Part shown: in pieces, positions 23,223 through 35,752 of the stretch
Numbering within the stretch: the stretch's first letter is position 1
Layout: each line of letters opens with the position of its first letter
DNA from: Ptiloglossa arizonensis
Taxonomy: Eukaryota; Arthropoda; Insecta; Hymenoptera; Colletidae
Length of the DNA stretch: 64,000 nucleotides
Reading direction: 5' to 3'
Assembly (NCBI RefSeq): GCF_051014685.1
Contig: NC_135060.1
Span: 3,286,001-3,350,000, forward strand
Notes under the pieces: model-generated
What the model was told of the DNA's origin: nothing
Database searches by the model: none
The model's input: only the letters and a program-made list of their open reading frames with translations
Translations under genes and position numbers: made by a program

Positions 23223-25021
23223 AACGCAACCGCGTCGATTGTATGCTATTCCAGTTTCCCTTTGCGTTTAATTGCACTTTCTCACAGCGAGCGTAACAGA
23301 CGACGCGTAGACAGGAATCGTAGGCCGTGCGCGGATTCGGCTCGGATCCTGCCCGAGAAACCAAACTTTCCGTCCACGGATTTACCCAGTCGATTTTGGG
23401 AAACCGTGAAATCGAACAGGGCAATCCAACGAGAGAGACGGACAGTGTTTTTCAATTTCGAAATCGAATATTTCGACAATATCGAGTATCGAACTCACCG
23501 AATTGCACGGTGTATTATCTTCTCGGGTTATAATCGTCGCAATGTAATTTGTCGCGTTGAATAACCGCGGAACGAGGTAAATAAAATTTTAAACCACGCG
23601 CACGGATTCTGGTAGAATTCTGGATGCGAGACCGAGTTCCTGGATTTACGAGTAAATTTTGGAGAAGTGTGAATTTGGATAACAGAGACACAGAGAGAGA
23701 GAGTAATTCTGAGAGGGACGGACAGTGTTTTTGAAATTGTTTCGAAATCCTTTCGATTTGAAATTGTTCGAGATTTCCGTTCGGTTAGGCTCGATTGTCA
23801 CCGAGTAATTACTCGCTTTCGGATCGAACGTTCAACCAACGTTAATCGAACATCAATGTCGGTTAGCTCCGAATGTATTATTTTACAAATCGTGCAGATG
23901 CTATCGAAATATGATTTTATCGTTACGAGCAGCGTATCGATCGTTCTTGGCCAACTGTGTCTTTTCATGGATACGTAAACTACTATTTTGATACTTACTT
24001 TAACGGTAATCATTGATGTTTAGTAGCCAACGTAATTTCCTAGACGTCGACCGTGGCGATTTATTTTTCAATTGGCATCTCTGCGTCCCGGTTTGCGCGG
24101 AGTTTGTGCACTTAGAACCTGGATGACAGTCGGCCGATATTGTTCAAAGTCTGACGAAACTTTCGCTAAAGCGTTTTTGATTCGACGTAAACTCCGTCCG
24201 ATCGCTCGGGAGCCATAAGTCGAGAGTCACGTTTTCTAACAATATGCGCTTTCTTGAGCGTTCAGGGTGTAGATAAATACTCGTCGCGGCTTTCGCCGAT
24301 GATTCTACGCATCTGGATCAATGGAGAATTGTCCAGAAATCTGTTTCGAAGATTCTGAATAAAAAACAAATATTTGTTCATACGTTTGCGTAAGGCACGC
24401 GACAAGGGGATGAAAAGTTCACGCGACCGCGTATTTAGGAGTATCGCGGTAATCTTACTTGCAACGTTGAAATAATTTAATAAGTGTATAAGAGCAATCG
24501 TCAACGTAAACGATTTGGGAACAAATTCAATTTCGACGTGAACGTGTATTCAACAACGGACAAATTTATTCGTCAAACTTTTACAGATGCAAACAAAGTA
24601 CACATTCAACGTATCTCTCTATCTTCGTTCTCGAGAGTCACGACGAATGCGTGGTTGTTAATTTTTAAATCGCGCGACGATCAAAGTGTCCATCGACGAA
24701 CCAATACGTACGTTTCTATAAATTTCTATAAATCCGTGCGCGCCGGTACTCCGCGTGAAAGTCGCGAGAAATGCGTAGCTATAGGTGTAATTGTTTTTCC
24801 ATCGTGTGACAATCGAATCGACCGCAACAGGTTTCAGACGGACGTTTGAAGAATTTCATCTCGCGCCGCAACGCTAATAACGAATAAATAAGACGTCATC
24901 GATGAAGACGGCAAACTCGTGCACACACTGTGTAAAACCATCCACGACCGGAGAATAAATCCGCGTCGCGTCGCTTACGGACCAGACGCGTTTTCTCTCT
25001 CGATACGTAACGAATACGCGT
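23223..25021. other. No gene recognised
   Basis: A repeated phrase 'GAGAGNGACGGACAGTGTTTTT' occurs at about 23431 and 23711, followed each time by sequence rich in GAAATC. It is probably a short dispersed duplication. The 149-codon frame at 23115-23564 and the 121-codon frame at 24484-24849 have no recognisable domain. Confidence 0.45.
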
Positions 25022-25065
25022 GCAACGGCTCCCAACGGCTCGCAACAGCTCGCAACAGCGACAGC
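25022..25065 (+). repeat. 10-bp CAACGGCTCG-type repeat
   Basis: Four imperfect decamers (CAACGGCTCC, CAACGGCTCG, CAACAGCTCG, CAACAGCGAC). Confidence 0.75.
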
Positions 25066-26299
25066 TATGCACTTTCGATACATCCGATTAATCGATTTAT
25101 TTGCTTCGGACGTTGCACGGCGACGGTGCACAATTGTGCGTTAGAATGGAACGCGAACGAATCGAGGTGCCATTAGTGCCATTAAATACTTGTCCCGTTA
25201 TGTCAGGATTTATAAATTAAATAAATCGTCGCTCACCGGCGTTGCTTTTCTATCGGTTTTAATTACAGGCGAACACCTTGGTTCGAAATCATCGAAAGCA
25301 AAAACGGCACCGCGCGAATCACTCCGTCGATAAATTAATAATTAACGCTCCGCGACTACCATCTGCGGTAGTCGGGATTATGGTTGTATTTCGAGCTGCG
25401 CGGTGCTGCAACCGCGAATGGACTTAATACAGTCTATTGTAACGGTTGTATCGAACCGCGAAATTTAATACCGGCCCGATGTTGCCGGGAATACATTTTG
25501 CAGCGGGAGAATATATTATTTTTTTTGGAAATACATAAATATTGTATCCGCTTACCCGAGTACTCGACGCGACAACGTTACCGAAACCCTACGAGCGAGT
25601 CGTTCGCCGTACGTTTCTTTCCGCCTTTCGAACTTTTGTCCATCGTTTACAATTTACCCCGCGATCTCGTCGAACGCGTCGACGATCCATTGAACCGTGA
25701 AAAAAAAAAAATAGAAAAATAATACTCGTGATTTAAAAAAGGAACACGAAACAACTGAAAAGAATACTTTTACACGATTTCGATCGTAAATGTCTGAAGA
25801 AAGTATCGAGTGACCGCTGCAGCGATGCTGTATTTTTCTAAACGGACCTAGAACCCAAACCTTGAGAAAAACGAACGAATCGAGGTGTACGGGAAAAGGA
25901 TCGCTCGTCGACTCTCGAAATTTGAAAATGTATCGCGAGATAGGGATCCACGGCGGATGTTAAGTTCGAGGGAGCAACGCTCGAAGAGTCCGGTTACGAG
26001 TCAATCGTGCGGTATCGGCTCGCGGAAGGCGAAGAACGCGCACGGTGCGACTCGGTGGTGCCGGTAGACGATTTGCTCGTCCCCTGAAATTGTCCTGGTA
26101 CTCGAAGACACGATTGCCGTCAGGGTGAAGTTACAGCCGCTGTCGTCGCAACGGTACAAACGGAGGTTAACTTAATATCGAGTATCCCGATCACGAGCGT
26201 TCGTCACTTGCTCGGCCGTACATAGCATCGGATGGTGTCGGACGGTAAAAAAGAAACCGGGAAAGAGAGGAAGACGCAGCGACAGGCTATCGGTATAAT
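25066..26299. other. No gene recognised
   Basis: CpG-bearing DNA. The 112-codon frame at 25384-25722 ends in a poly-lysine stretch from an A tract and is not convincing. No RNA gene or transposon end was seen. Confidence 0.45.
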
Positions 26300-27200
26300 T
26301 TTGTAATCAAACAACCCGGTGGATGCTGTTTAAGGTTCGAAACAAGGCTGACGGTGCGCGTGGTCGATTCCCGGCACACGGGGCCCGTGGAAAATCCGGT
26401 CGAACCGGCCGACACGGTACGGGAGGGGGACGGTGCATGTCGGCGCATCGTTCTCCCGTTGAGATCAAAGGCAGGCGAATCGCGACAAAGAAACGAATTG
26501 GAAAGGCAGAAGGTGGGGTTGGGTCGATCCTTCTTCCTCCGTCGCTGAAATCACGCGAAGGTGTACCGATGATCGTTAAGACGATCGAGCTTCGGCTGCG
26601 ACAAAAAGGGAAAGTCGTTTGTTTGCCGTGACTCTTAATGGCCGTCTTCGGACGAGTTCGTAATTGGCGCGTCTGCACACGTTCTCCGTTGCCCCCCCGG
26701 TCGCTTTCTTTCGTCCGTCCTTCCTTGGGCCGGTGGCGCGGGCCCCGTCCGACGGACCTAACCGACCAGCCGGCTTTGTCCTACGCTGCACTTGTCACCC
26801 TGCTCTTTCCGAGTGGTTGCGCGCCTCCGAGTCTCCTTTTTCCGTCGCGCGACTTTCGTGCCTATCCGTTCGTTTGCCCCGCGTTGCGACTTGGCTCGCT
26901 CGGTTCGACTCACTCCTCGTGCATACTTCGGTGGAAACGGTCCGTCTTTCTACGAGGAAACCCGCACACCGACCTACCGCTCCTGTAAACCTCGCTTTGT
27001 CGCCAAGCCGCTCGCCAACCTCGTTCTTTCGCGTTTCCACTCTTAGCCGTACGGGCACCGATCGCTCCTCCCCGCATCGATGTCTCTTCCCGTCCGACTC
27101 GTCGTCGTCTCTTTTACTTCCTGTCGCCTCGCCTCGCCTCGCCTCGCCTCGCCTCGTGTCGCCTCGTCTCGAATCCGACGAAGACGCGATACCGAAACCA
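26300..27200. promoter_or_regulatory. GC-rich island
   Basis: This is one of the most GC-rich stretches of the window, with C-rich segments on the plus strand and a (CGCCT)n-type tract at 27125-27170. Stop codons are rare, so frames of 84 to 191 codons overlap on both strands. None looks like a protein, and their low-complexity ends come from the CGCCT tract. It may be a promoter-type CpG island of an unseen gene, but I could not identify an initiator, 5' exon or splice donor. Confidence 0.3.
27125..27170 (+). repeat. (GCCTC)n microsatellite
   Basis: Six GCCTC units, an interruption at GTGTC, and further GCCTC/GTCTC units. Confidence 0.85.
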
Positions 27201-30200
27201 GGATCGTTGGCGAACTTTTTTTACCGGACATTTTCATAAGACGGAACAGCGGTGCGCAACCTCTTCTTCAAGGGGATTTTACTTTAGAGCGAACTAGAAA
27301 CAAACGTTTATTTGAAATTGTTTTACAGGATTCTCTCCTCGAGAAAATACTTTCTGCGATGAATAGAGAATGGTAGGACTTTTACGAATTTTCATTTTAC
27401 GGAAAATATTTTGTTCCGTGATCGTGGAACAAGAAACTAACGTGAATTTGCAATTGTTCTGCAGGGTTTTTTCGTCGCTCGAAAATCAAGCGCCAGAAAG
27501 AGAGTAGATCTCTTTCCAAAAATATTATTCGTTTGATCGAAGTTCCGAACGAAGCGAATTGGTTTACAATTACGTAATTGTATCTCGGATAAACCGAACG
27601 AAAGAGGCTGGAAGTGGTCGCATCGTTGTCGCAAATTCCCTATGTTCGCCTACGTGCGCTTTTAACTTTGTTCGCCGCAACGATTCGCGTATTATAAATT
27701 CACAGCGCGGCGCTTGCAATCAGTGGCCTCGCCGGATGTGCCAACCCTCCAGGCCTGATTTTTCTACGCCCCACCGCGTCGCGATCCGACAAGTGGGCGG
27801 GAGTTTCAGTTCCGAAAGACCGTCCGTAATATAAATTTTCGATCGTTGTTCGGTCGGTCGAGTCGCCAGTTTCCCGAACATTTCCATTTCGAGGGGTTCG
27901 GTTTAAAAAATAAACTCCGAACTGTCCCGAAACAACCCCGAGACGAATCTCGAGCAGTCAAATATTTGCGTTGGACTTTTATCGCACGTTTCCTACTTCG
28001 AGTTGTATCGATACAATTATTCAGAAACGGAAGATTCACGATCCGAACGAACGATTTTCGTTCTTCCGCGTGGTTCGTGAATTATTTACACGGTAAATTT
28101 ACAGAATCGATGCCTCGCATAAATCGACAATCGGATCCGATACGGATCGTTGCAGCGTGAACCTCGATAATTTCGTTACGTAAACGATGACTCGCACTCG
28201 AGACAATTATCACACCAGATTGTTCCATAGGTGTCGTTTTTTTTCTCATGTGAAAAAATACTATGACTCTTGAACTTTGAACATAAATATACGAACGAGT
28301 CGAAAGATTTGCGCGAAACATCGCACGTGTTCATCGAGCTCCAATAGCTCCAATTTCTTATCGAACGACAGAAACTTATCCAGCAACCAATTGTTCCAAT
28401 TTCTGTTGAAAATGGCGTTGCTACGGTTCACGGTAGGGACGATAAGTAAATTGCAGGGATGGCCACCGGGCGAGATGCACGAAAACGACGTATGACGTGC
28501 TCGTGACGCGCTCGGAGCTTTCGGTGTCGGGGTCAGTTGCGCGCGTTTCGTATCTTAACATCGTGAAAGCTTGTCGCGGCGTGCACGGGTTTTGCGGGCA
28601 CGTTTACGCGTACGAGCACCACGTACGTGAATGCACACCGGTGCGTAAATCGTAACTCGCGTTCTCGCTTACTAACGGTCGGCAAACGACGCGGGAGCTG
28701 CATTCATGCGCGAGACAGTCACCGGTCCACCGTTCCACCGTAACGTAACTTTCCACCCCAGACACGCTGGCCAACCCCAACCGCGTTCTACGCTGAAATA
28801 TTCTCAACGAAATTACCGATGGCCCGGAGTTGCTCGAGTTTCCGCGACAAACGATCTTTCCTACCGTTTCATCTTCGCGGCGTTTAACGAACGCGTCCGC
28901 GATAATGGAGCGACCCTCGCCGGTACCGTAATTTATTTTACGCGTCGATGAGACGACCGTGCGAGTTCCAGGGGGACAGAGATGTTCGCGAGGACGACGT
29001 TATCGGCGACCATCGATAACGCCAAGGTCGTCGATGGACATTCGGTCTTCGATGAAACTGCAATAGCTCTGTTATTTTTTTTTACCTCGAAGTCCTCTAT
29101 TGTCTTTCACTGTCGAGATAATAAGAAAATGAATTCTTTTGGGTGCAACGAGGACGATTGATATCTTCCGATTAACAACGAACGTAAATTGTACGATCAA
29201 AGTACACAAGTTTAGGTACGTTTCGACCGAAATCGTTGAGTAGGGCACTTTGGAAAGACACTTTTGAAATTCGAGGAATTTCTACGAGACTATCTCCGAG
29301 AACGCGTTCAAGAGTTCAAAAGCGAATACAATTACTCGCTGAACACTCGTAGGCCGAGCGGTGTCTAATTCACGGTTCGCGAACTTTCACGCAACGATTG
29401 GCGTTCCCCTTTTCGGCGGTAGATCCACCTACCTTTCGTTGTCCGTAAACACAGCGTTAAACGAACGTAAAACAAGCAACGAAATTTTTGTTCTCTCCCC
29501 CCGAACGAATACTCAATGAGATCACGTATGCGTATACAGCCGTGTTCGGTTCGGTCGTACGCGTTTTCAGCGCGAACCATTGTGTTCCCGGCGCATACCA
29601 CGCGAAATCATTCGCTTTTTATCGAGCCGTGAGTTCGAATCGTCTCTGCGCCCGGTGATTTCCCGTATCCGACCGGTTGCTTTACGAGGGGATTAATTGT
29701 TTTCGAATAATGCACGCGGCCGTCGATAAATCCCTACCGGCCGGACACGAACGAATCGTTTCGCGTTTTATTTTACCCCGGAATTCGATTCTTTAACGCG
29801 AGTCGAGCGCAGATTGCGAAAACCCGGCTGGACAAACGAACTCGTAACCGAGCACACCCTGGCTAATGCCTCTTATTCCGAATCAACGACTCCTTCCGAA
29901 TCACTTTTATCGTCCTTTCACCCGAATTTTATCTACCCCGATATCCCTTTGCGATCGTTGACGCTCGTGACTGCTGGATTCGCTTAATCGCGGCTATACT
30001 CGTGGCGAAAATTCATCGTTCGCTCGAGCTCGTTTCCCTCACCGCCAGGAACCCTTGAATTTTTCTTCCAACGATTAAAAACACGTTACACGGTAGATAT
30101 TTTTTATTCCCAGCGTTTATCCCCTTGTACGATTATTGCTGGAATTGTTCCTATCGTAGGAATTTTTCGTCGCTATTTTCAGACACTGCTCTGCTTTCAG

Positions 30201-33069
30201 AAACAATGACAATTTGTAATAGTCGTGCAATTACTCGGTTAACCTTTAATCGAGATGATGGGGTTCGATTTATATAATCGTTTAAACGTTTGCAGGCATT
30301 TTTAAGAAAAGAATTCTATACGACGAATTATTCTTATTAATTTATTCAGAAATTGAACAAACCGAATTTTTGACAATAAGAAAATTCACTTGGAGCAATA
30401 TGGCCACCCTGTGCATGGAAACGTAATTGAAAATAAAGAATACAATTCTCCCACACGATGCTCGATTTTCCAGAAAATCGATTTTGAAAATCCTCGGTTG
30501 AACGCGACTTGGTGCAGTCCGTCGCTTATACGTTGCTTCTACTCGCGTCGGTGCTCTTGAACGTTGATCGCAGTTCGGTATGATCCGCGTTTCGTTGATT
30601 TTACCGTCTTGTAACTAGTTCTAACTAGTTGCAACGGATAATACTGTATTCCCGTCGATGCTTACAAACACCGATGCAAGTGGAAGTAACGAGTAATGGA
30701 CGGACACGTTGGACGAGTCGTACTCGATCGCACGTATAAATTGTATCGCACGGGAATAAAACTTGCGCGTTGATAAACCCTGTGATCCGCAATTGGTGCC
30801 ACTCTGTAAAGTCGCTAATCTGGTGCGTTACTTTTCGTTACGTGTGACCGTGAGTTCACAAGAACGACGTTCTTCGTGCAATTATCGTATAAATTGAATC
30901 GTAAGGGTTTCGGTGTAAGTTGAAGCTGAAACGTGGAAAGCTGCGCGATCGTAAGATGTGGGTAAGCGGGTCGTAAGGTGTGTACCGGTGTCGATGGAAG
31001 ATGACCTTAATGAATCGGTCGCTCGGTGGAAATCACGCTTCGAGATTCCGAGGGACTTTGTACCCCAGCTGCGAGTCACGATTCGGTCGTGCAGTCACGC
31101 TCGAGAGGCTTTTTCGCGTCGAGAATCGTCGATTCTCGTGTCTTCGTCCAATTCCGAACATTTAACGCGCGGCTTAGGAACGGTCGTATGAATATCTAAT
31201 TAGGCTACCGGGCGTTTTAATTTATTTGGCTGGCAAATGCGGACCGACGTCGCTCCCACGTATGACGTTCGGGGAATGGTTTTGGACCGGTGTCAGACAT
31301 TGTTCGAAGAACTTGGAACGCTCGAGAGGAACATTCGGACGCGAACCTTTTCGACAACCTACGCGTTCGTGGATTGAAATCGGACAGGTGGAGGATATTA
31401 TTCATTCGTGGGGCACGAAACGAGAAATACAGGGACTTGCTTGTCCTTTACTGGATTCATCGTTATCATTTATCAGGAATTGTTTGGACGAGGTGTCTAT
31501 CGATTAGTTTTCGATTTTTTAATACAAAAAATACGTACGATTCTCAATTGCGAAAAATACTTCGAATTTCGAAAGTACGAAAGTTACAAAATTAATGAGA
31601 TAATGTCTACGTAAACGTACGCGTACCCGTTTAAAAGAAATAAGATTAATTTAAAAAATTATATCACGAACAACTACGCTCCAAGATACACATTACACGA
31701 TGCACGTTATGTATCGTTCCAAATAGTTAATAATAACCCTCTATCGAACAATCACGACATTATGGAAGTAACTAAAGGTTCGGATCACAGAAGCAGACAA
31801 TTCGAATACCTCGAGCAACAAGTGTTCCAAATAACGAAGCTCGTTTATATGCTAGTTTTATTGTGTCCCGATGAATAACGAAAAAGTTAGACGTCCATTG
31901 TGAACGATGCACAATAGATTGGAGGAAAATCGTAACACAGGTGCGTACTCGAATAATTGTTTCCTAGGAATGGTACGTGACCGTAATACGAGCATTTGGA
32001 ACGCGAAATCATTTTTGAGCGTTCTCGGTCCACTCGTATTTTTCAAACGATCGTTCCTCGCGTGTTTTTAACGAGGTTTACACTTAAGTCGATCGATACC
32101 GACATTGTGCGCGACTCGATCGAACGGAAGACGTTCTTTAACGGAGGAATAAAGTACATTTCGTTATACTCGTCCAGTGTTGGTCGTTGAAATAAAACCG
32201 TGACGAAGAATCTTCGAGACTTGCTCGAGAACGGCGGTATTCGACGAAATGTAAAGAAAGGATGGGAAATGCGGAATATTCGCGTTGACTGCTCGCTCGT
32301 TTAAACCGAGGAGGACATTTCATCGATGAGCTCGAAAAAAAGGTGTAGTTACGCGTTCCACGCATCCAGACAAGCGCTATTAGCTATTTGCGGTTTAGTG
32401 GTTTCGTAATAGGCACGGTATCCTTCTAGACAAGGATCCCTGCGTACACTTCCTCATTATTGCGGTGAATCAACAGGCCACGTACCGTCGCGTCTCCATT
32501 ATGAACTCCTTCGCGTTCTTTTCTAATGGGCTTCCTTTATACGATCGCTTCCACGAGAAGAACGGTGCGTGTCTGTTTCTTTTTCGCGAGTCCTTCTCCG
32601 ATTACTTGGAAAATTTGTAAACTGTTCGTAACCGTGGTCTCTGAACCTCGAGGCGCTCCCTGGAAACGAACGAATATCGTTGAGCTCGAGATAAGCGGTT
32701 TAAAGTGATCCAGGAGAAATATATTTAATTCCCTACGCAATTTAATGTATAATTTATATTCGAACAGTTGTTATATATTTTAACCGTAAATATACTCTTA
32801 CGTATTTCTGCATTTGGAAGTTTCTTTCGTGCTCCCTTGAAACGCATCCCTTGTAGGGTATCCTTTAAAACCGAAATGAATGTTTCTCCGTCGTTTTATT
32901 ACCTTAATTTTCTGTCGTTCGAAATTTGTTTCAATTCAATTATAACGGTTGTATATTTTCAATCTCTCCGTTAATCTCTACTCGCGTATTAAGCAACCAT
33001 TTGTGTACGTATCAAAGGGGCATTTAATTAGTGGCATTATTTAGATCGAACGTAGAATATTAACAATAA
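27201..33069. other. No gene recognised in a 5.9-kb stretch
   Basis: No exon, RNA gene or mobile element recognised. Points seen: a relatively GC-rich patch at 28480-28960 with frames on both strands; a TAATTA-containing patch near 31190-31240 with homeodomain-like cores; AT-rich DNA at 30060-30480 and 31500-31860. Frames reach only about 104 codons and look random. Confidence 0.5.
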
Positions 33070-33400
33070 TCGTGCTTCCTAAAATCAACAAATAATATGT
33101 AGCGTCATTGGAACGTGATGCAGCAGAATTTAATTAATCGTTAACGATTACAAGGTTGTACGAGCAATATCTGTGCTTTCTAAAATGAACAAATAAATTG
33201 ACCGTAACGGTAAACTTGTAGGCGCAGTACCAGATTCGTTTGTTTCTAAAGCGAACAGATAATTTGACTGTAACTATAAACTTCCGGGTACATCGATGGT
33301 TTAGCTATTCCAGCGTGACAAACGCGTAACGCCGTTCATATTGGTTAATAATTAACGATTATACAGAATACCGGTCGTTTGTTACTTTCTAAAGCGATAA
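33070..33400 (+). repeat. Degenerate repeat with CTTTCTAAARNGAACA motif
   Basis: CTTCCTAAAATCAACA (33075), CTTTCTAAAATGAACA (33176), GTTTCTAAAGCGAACA (33242) and CTTTCTAAAGCGATAA (33385) recur. Copies 2 and 3 also share downstream ATAAATTGACCGTAAC- or ATAATTTGACTGTAAC-like text and TAAACTT. Spacing is uneven (101, 66 and 143 bp), so this is an old tandem repeat eroded by indels or a cluster of one binding site. Confidence 0.5.
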
Positions 33401-33906
33401 TAAAAAATAAAGTGAGTCACCGACTCGCTGAACCGTTAAACAAGTGCTCCAACTTTATCCGAGCGTAGTTACCTTTTAATTTCCATAATTCGTTCATTTA
33501 TCGAATTTTGATCCGATACCTTAAAAACTCCTCGTTAATCTTGAAAGAAAAAATACGGGAAAAAATTAGTAAAGTGCAATAAGTCGGAATTTTAATCGAA
33601 GAAAATAATTAAAACTTTTCATCGCTTTCGTACGATAGAGATTATTAACTTTTAATTAAGCTAGCTATTATTTTCACCTCGCGTCAATTAAATACTTAAT
33701 TCGAACGAAGATATCTTAGTTCAAGTGTGCAACGAATATAATTTAAGCGTTCAATTCTTTCTCTGTCAGAAACAATGAAAAAGTTCAATCTTCTTTAATT
33801 TCACCTAAAATTCTCTTCAAGATTTATACGAACCATTTTTAAACACTTTTTGAAACTCAAAACTCAACAAGAGAGCACTATTTATCTTGGACGATGTCGT
33901 TTGAAC
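33401..33906. other. No gene recognised
   Basis: AT-rich, stop-dense DNA. Nothing recognised. Confidence 0.5.
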
Positions 33907-34180
33907 TTCGAACGATCAAAATCCCTCGAAAAAAGTTCCTTCCAAATTAATCTTCCTTGGTGTACTTTTCTTTTCTCTTAGAGCGGTGAATAAAAATTCA
34001 TTCTCCAGACTAGCTAGAGTAGAAGACTACCCATCCCCAGTTCTACTGCTCGAAATTTAATCTCGACAGTTTCGAAACGCTCGAAATTCCTCGAGAAAAA
34101 TTTTCTCCAAATCGATCTTCTTTTCTCTTAGAGCGTTGAATAAAAATTCGTTCTCCCGAGTAGCTGGAGCAGAAAACCTT
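33907..34180 (+). repeat. Tandem duplication, 150-165 bp apart
   Basis: TTTTCTCTTAGAGCGGTGAATAAAAATTC at 33971 recurs with one or two changes at 34121. The CTCGAAAA...TTCC-AAAT blocks upstream of each also match. Offset changes from 165 to 150 along the unit because of indels, so it is not recent. Confidence 0.75.
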
Positions 34181-35623
34181 GGGAGCCCTCCCTCTACCAT
34201 ATCGATCATTGTACACCTGAAAACGCAAAGGTTTAATTGCATCGGTAGAACCGAAAGTATCACGTGTCGTAATGTTGTTTCCAGGCTCTGACGCGTGGAA
34301 CTGGCCTGGCGCGTTTCGGTTAGAATTTACGCAAGTTCGAGCGAGCGATATTCCTGGCTTTTCGCGAGCGCCGCTCGAGCGAGACGAATCTCTTTCCGCG
34401 TATGAATCATCATTACGTTTCTACGAACGCACAGTAAATTACGAATTGCATTTCCTCGCGGCCGACAGGCTGAAAGCAACTGCCGGTGTGCAGCTACACG
34501 AAATCTGGACTGAACGTGTGCACGCTGGCCGGGATCGCTGAGAAAGGAAAAGGTCGAATTATCCTGTCGGAAGGACGCCAGAGGCTCGTCATTTCGCTCG
34601 GCGTACCGTGTCTCTCTTCTGTTCCGAATCCTTTTCTCTCGCTCTCTTACTCTCTCTATCTCTCTCTTTCGCCACCTGTGAACGTAACTTAATGAATCGT
34701 AACCACGTTACCGTGTTATGCAACCGCCGACCGGATTACCATAATGTCTCTATGGTGACTAAGAGCCTTCCAGGTTTATTCGTCGGAAACACGCGTACCC
34801 ACGAATCTTGGCTCTCGTGCCACGGCCGGTAAGAAAATGGTACAGCGGAGCGTGCCGTGAAATATAGTCGATTCGAAAGAAATTCTCCGCGTAAGAATAA
34901 CAAACAACGACTCGTACGAACGGTTTCATTCGGTCAAAGACTGAGAATCCGGAGCGATTTCAGGATACTTCGACGAAATGAAGAAGGTGGAAAATATTTC
35001 AAGGAAGTGTCCCCGGTTATTCGCGTAAGAATCGATGCATTATCGTTGGCGCGATAGGCGTCGAAACCTTTTCGCGCGAACGATGCAAAATAAGCCCAGA
35101 TAGGTGTATACGTGCTCGAGCGGAGAACGTCGCGTTCGATCGTCGCCCGGGGCACCGAAATGCCAAGGCACGGTCTTGTTCGCGGTACGTATTTTTTTCG
35201 TCATTTCGAAAGCAGAGCGCGTCTCCGTGCCTTTCAATTTTATGACACACCCTGTAGATGAACGTAGAATAGCAACGTACGCAAGAACGACGACGCACGA
35301 CTACGCAGAACCGCGGAGAGTCTCGCGTGCCTTCGCGATTTCCGCGTTGCGCATGAAATTTTTCGCTCCCGACACGAAGGCTGAGCACGTGAACGCAGAC
35401 GGTTCGTTCCGATGCGGAGATAAGCAATCGCGGGATAATCAGCCTCGTTCTCGCTCTTACTTAATAACGCGCCGAGATTCATTAACGTAATTATAATTAC
35501 CGGGTACAAATTGCACCGTAACTGTCCCTCGAACATAATGGACCGCGACCAGCCGACTGCGTTCCGTTTCAATATTTTTACTTTCGTACGGTTTCACTCG
35601 CGCGGACGATAACCGGCTACCGG
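34181..35623. other. No gene recognised
   Basis: GC-richer at 34270-34610 and 35040-35470, with frames up to 136 codons on both strands but no recognisable domain. A short CT tract lies at 34630-34668. Confidence 0.45.
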
Positions 35624-35752
35624 CTTCTTCGGAGAGTCGTTTCGTTTTCCAAAATTCAGAGTATACGATTCGATAGAATGTTTGTACACTCTGAAACAAT
35701 CTGTGTTTCCTTTTCACCAAACAGAACGAAATTACTTTCCGAACGATCCAAT
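35624..35752 (-). mobile_element. Mariner-like MITE, copy 2 (129 bp)
   Basis: Same length and orientation as the copy at 14083-14211, sharing the ends (TTCGGAAAGTAATTTCGTT on the minus strand; TTCTTCGGAGAGTCGTTTCG at the other end) and core blocks such as TACAAACA and TTTTGGAAAACGAAACGAC. The outer TTGGGTTGTTC has decayed to TTGGATCGTTC. No transposase. Confidence 0.6.

Noticed and set aside
26664..27239. 191-codon frame in the GC island
   Set aside because: Ends in a Leu-Ala-Ser-Pro-Arg run translated from (GCCTC)n. No domain.
29630..29645. GAGTTCGAATCG as a tRNA B-box
   Set aside because: No A-box upstream, no paired arms and no T run after it.
35252..35264. ACCCTGTAGATG, resembling the start of miR-10
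   Set aside because: Match stops after 12 bases and I saw no hairpin around it.
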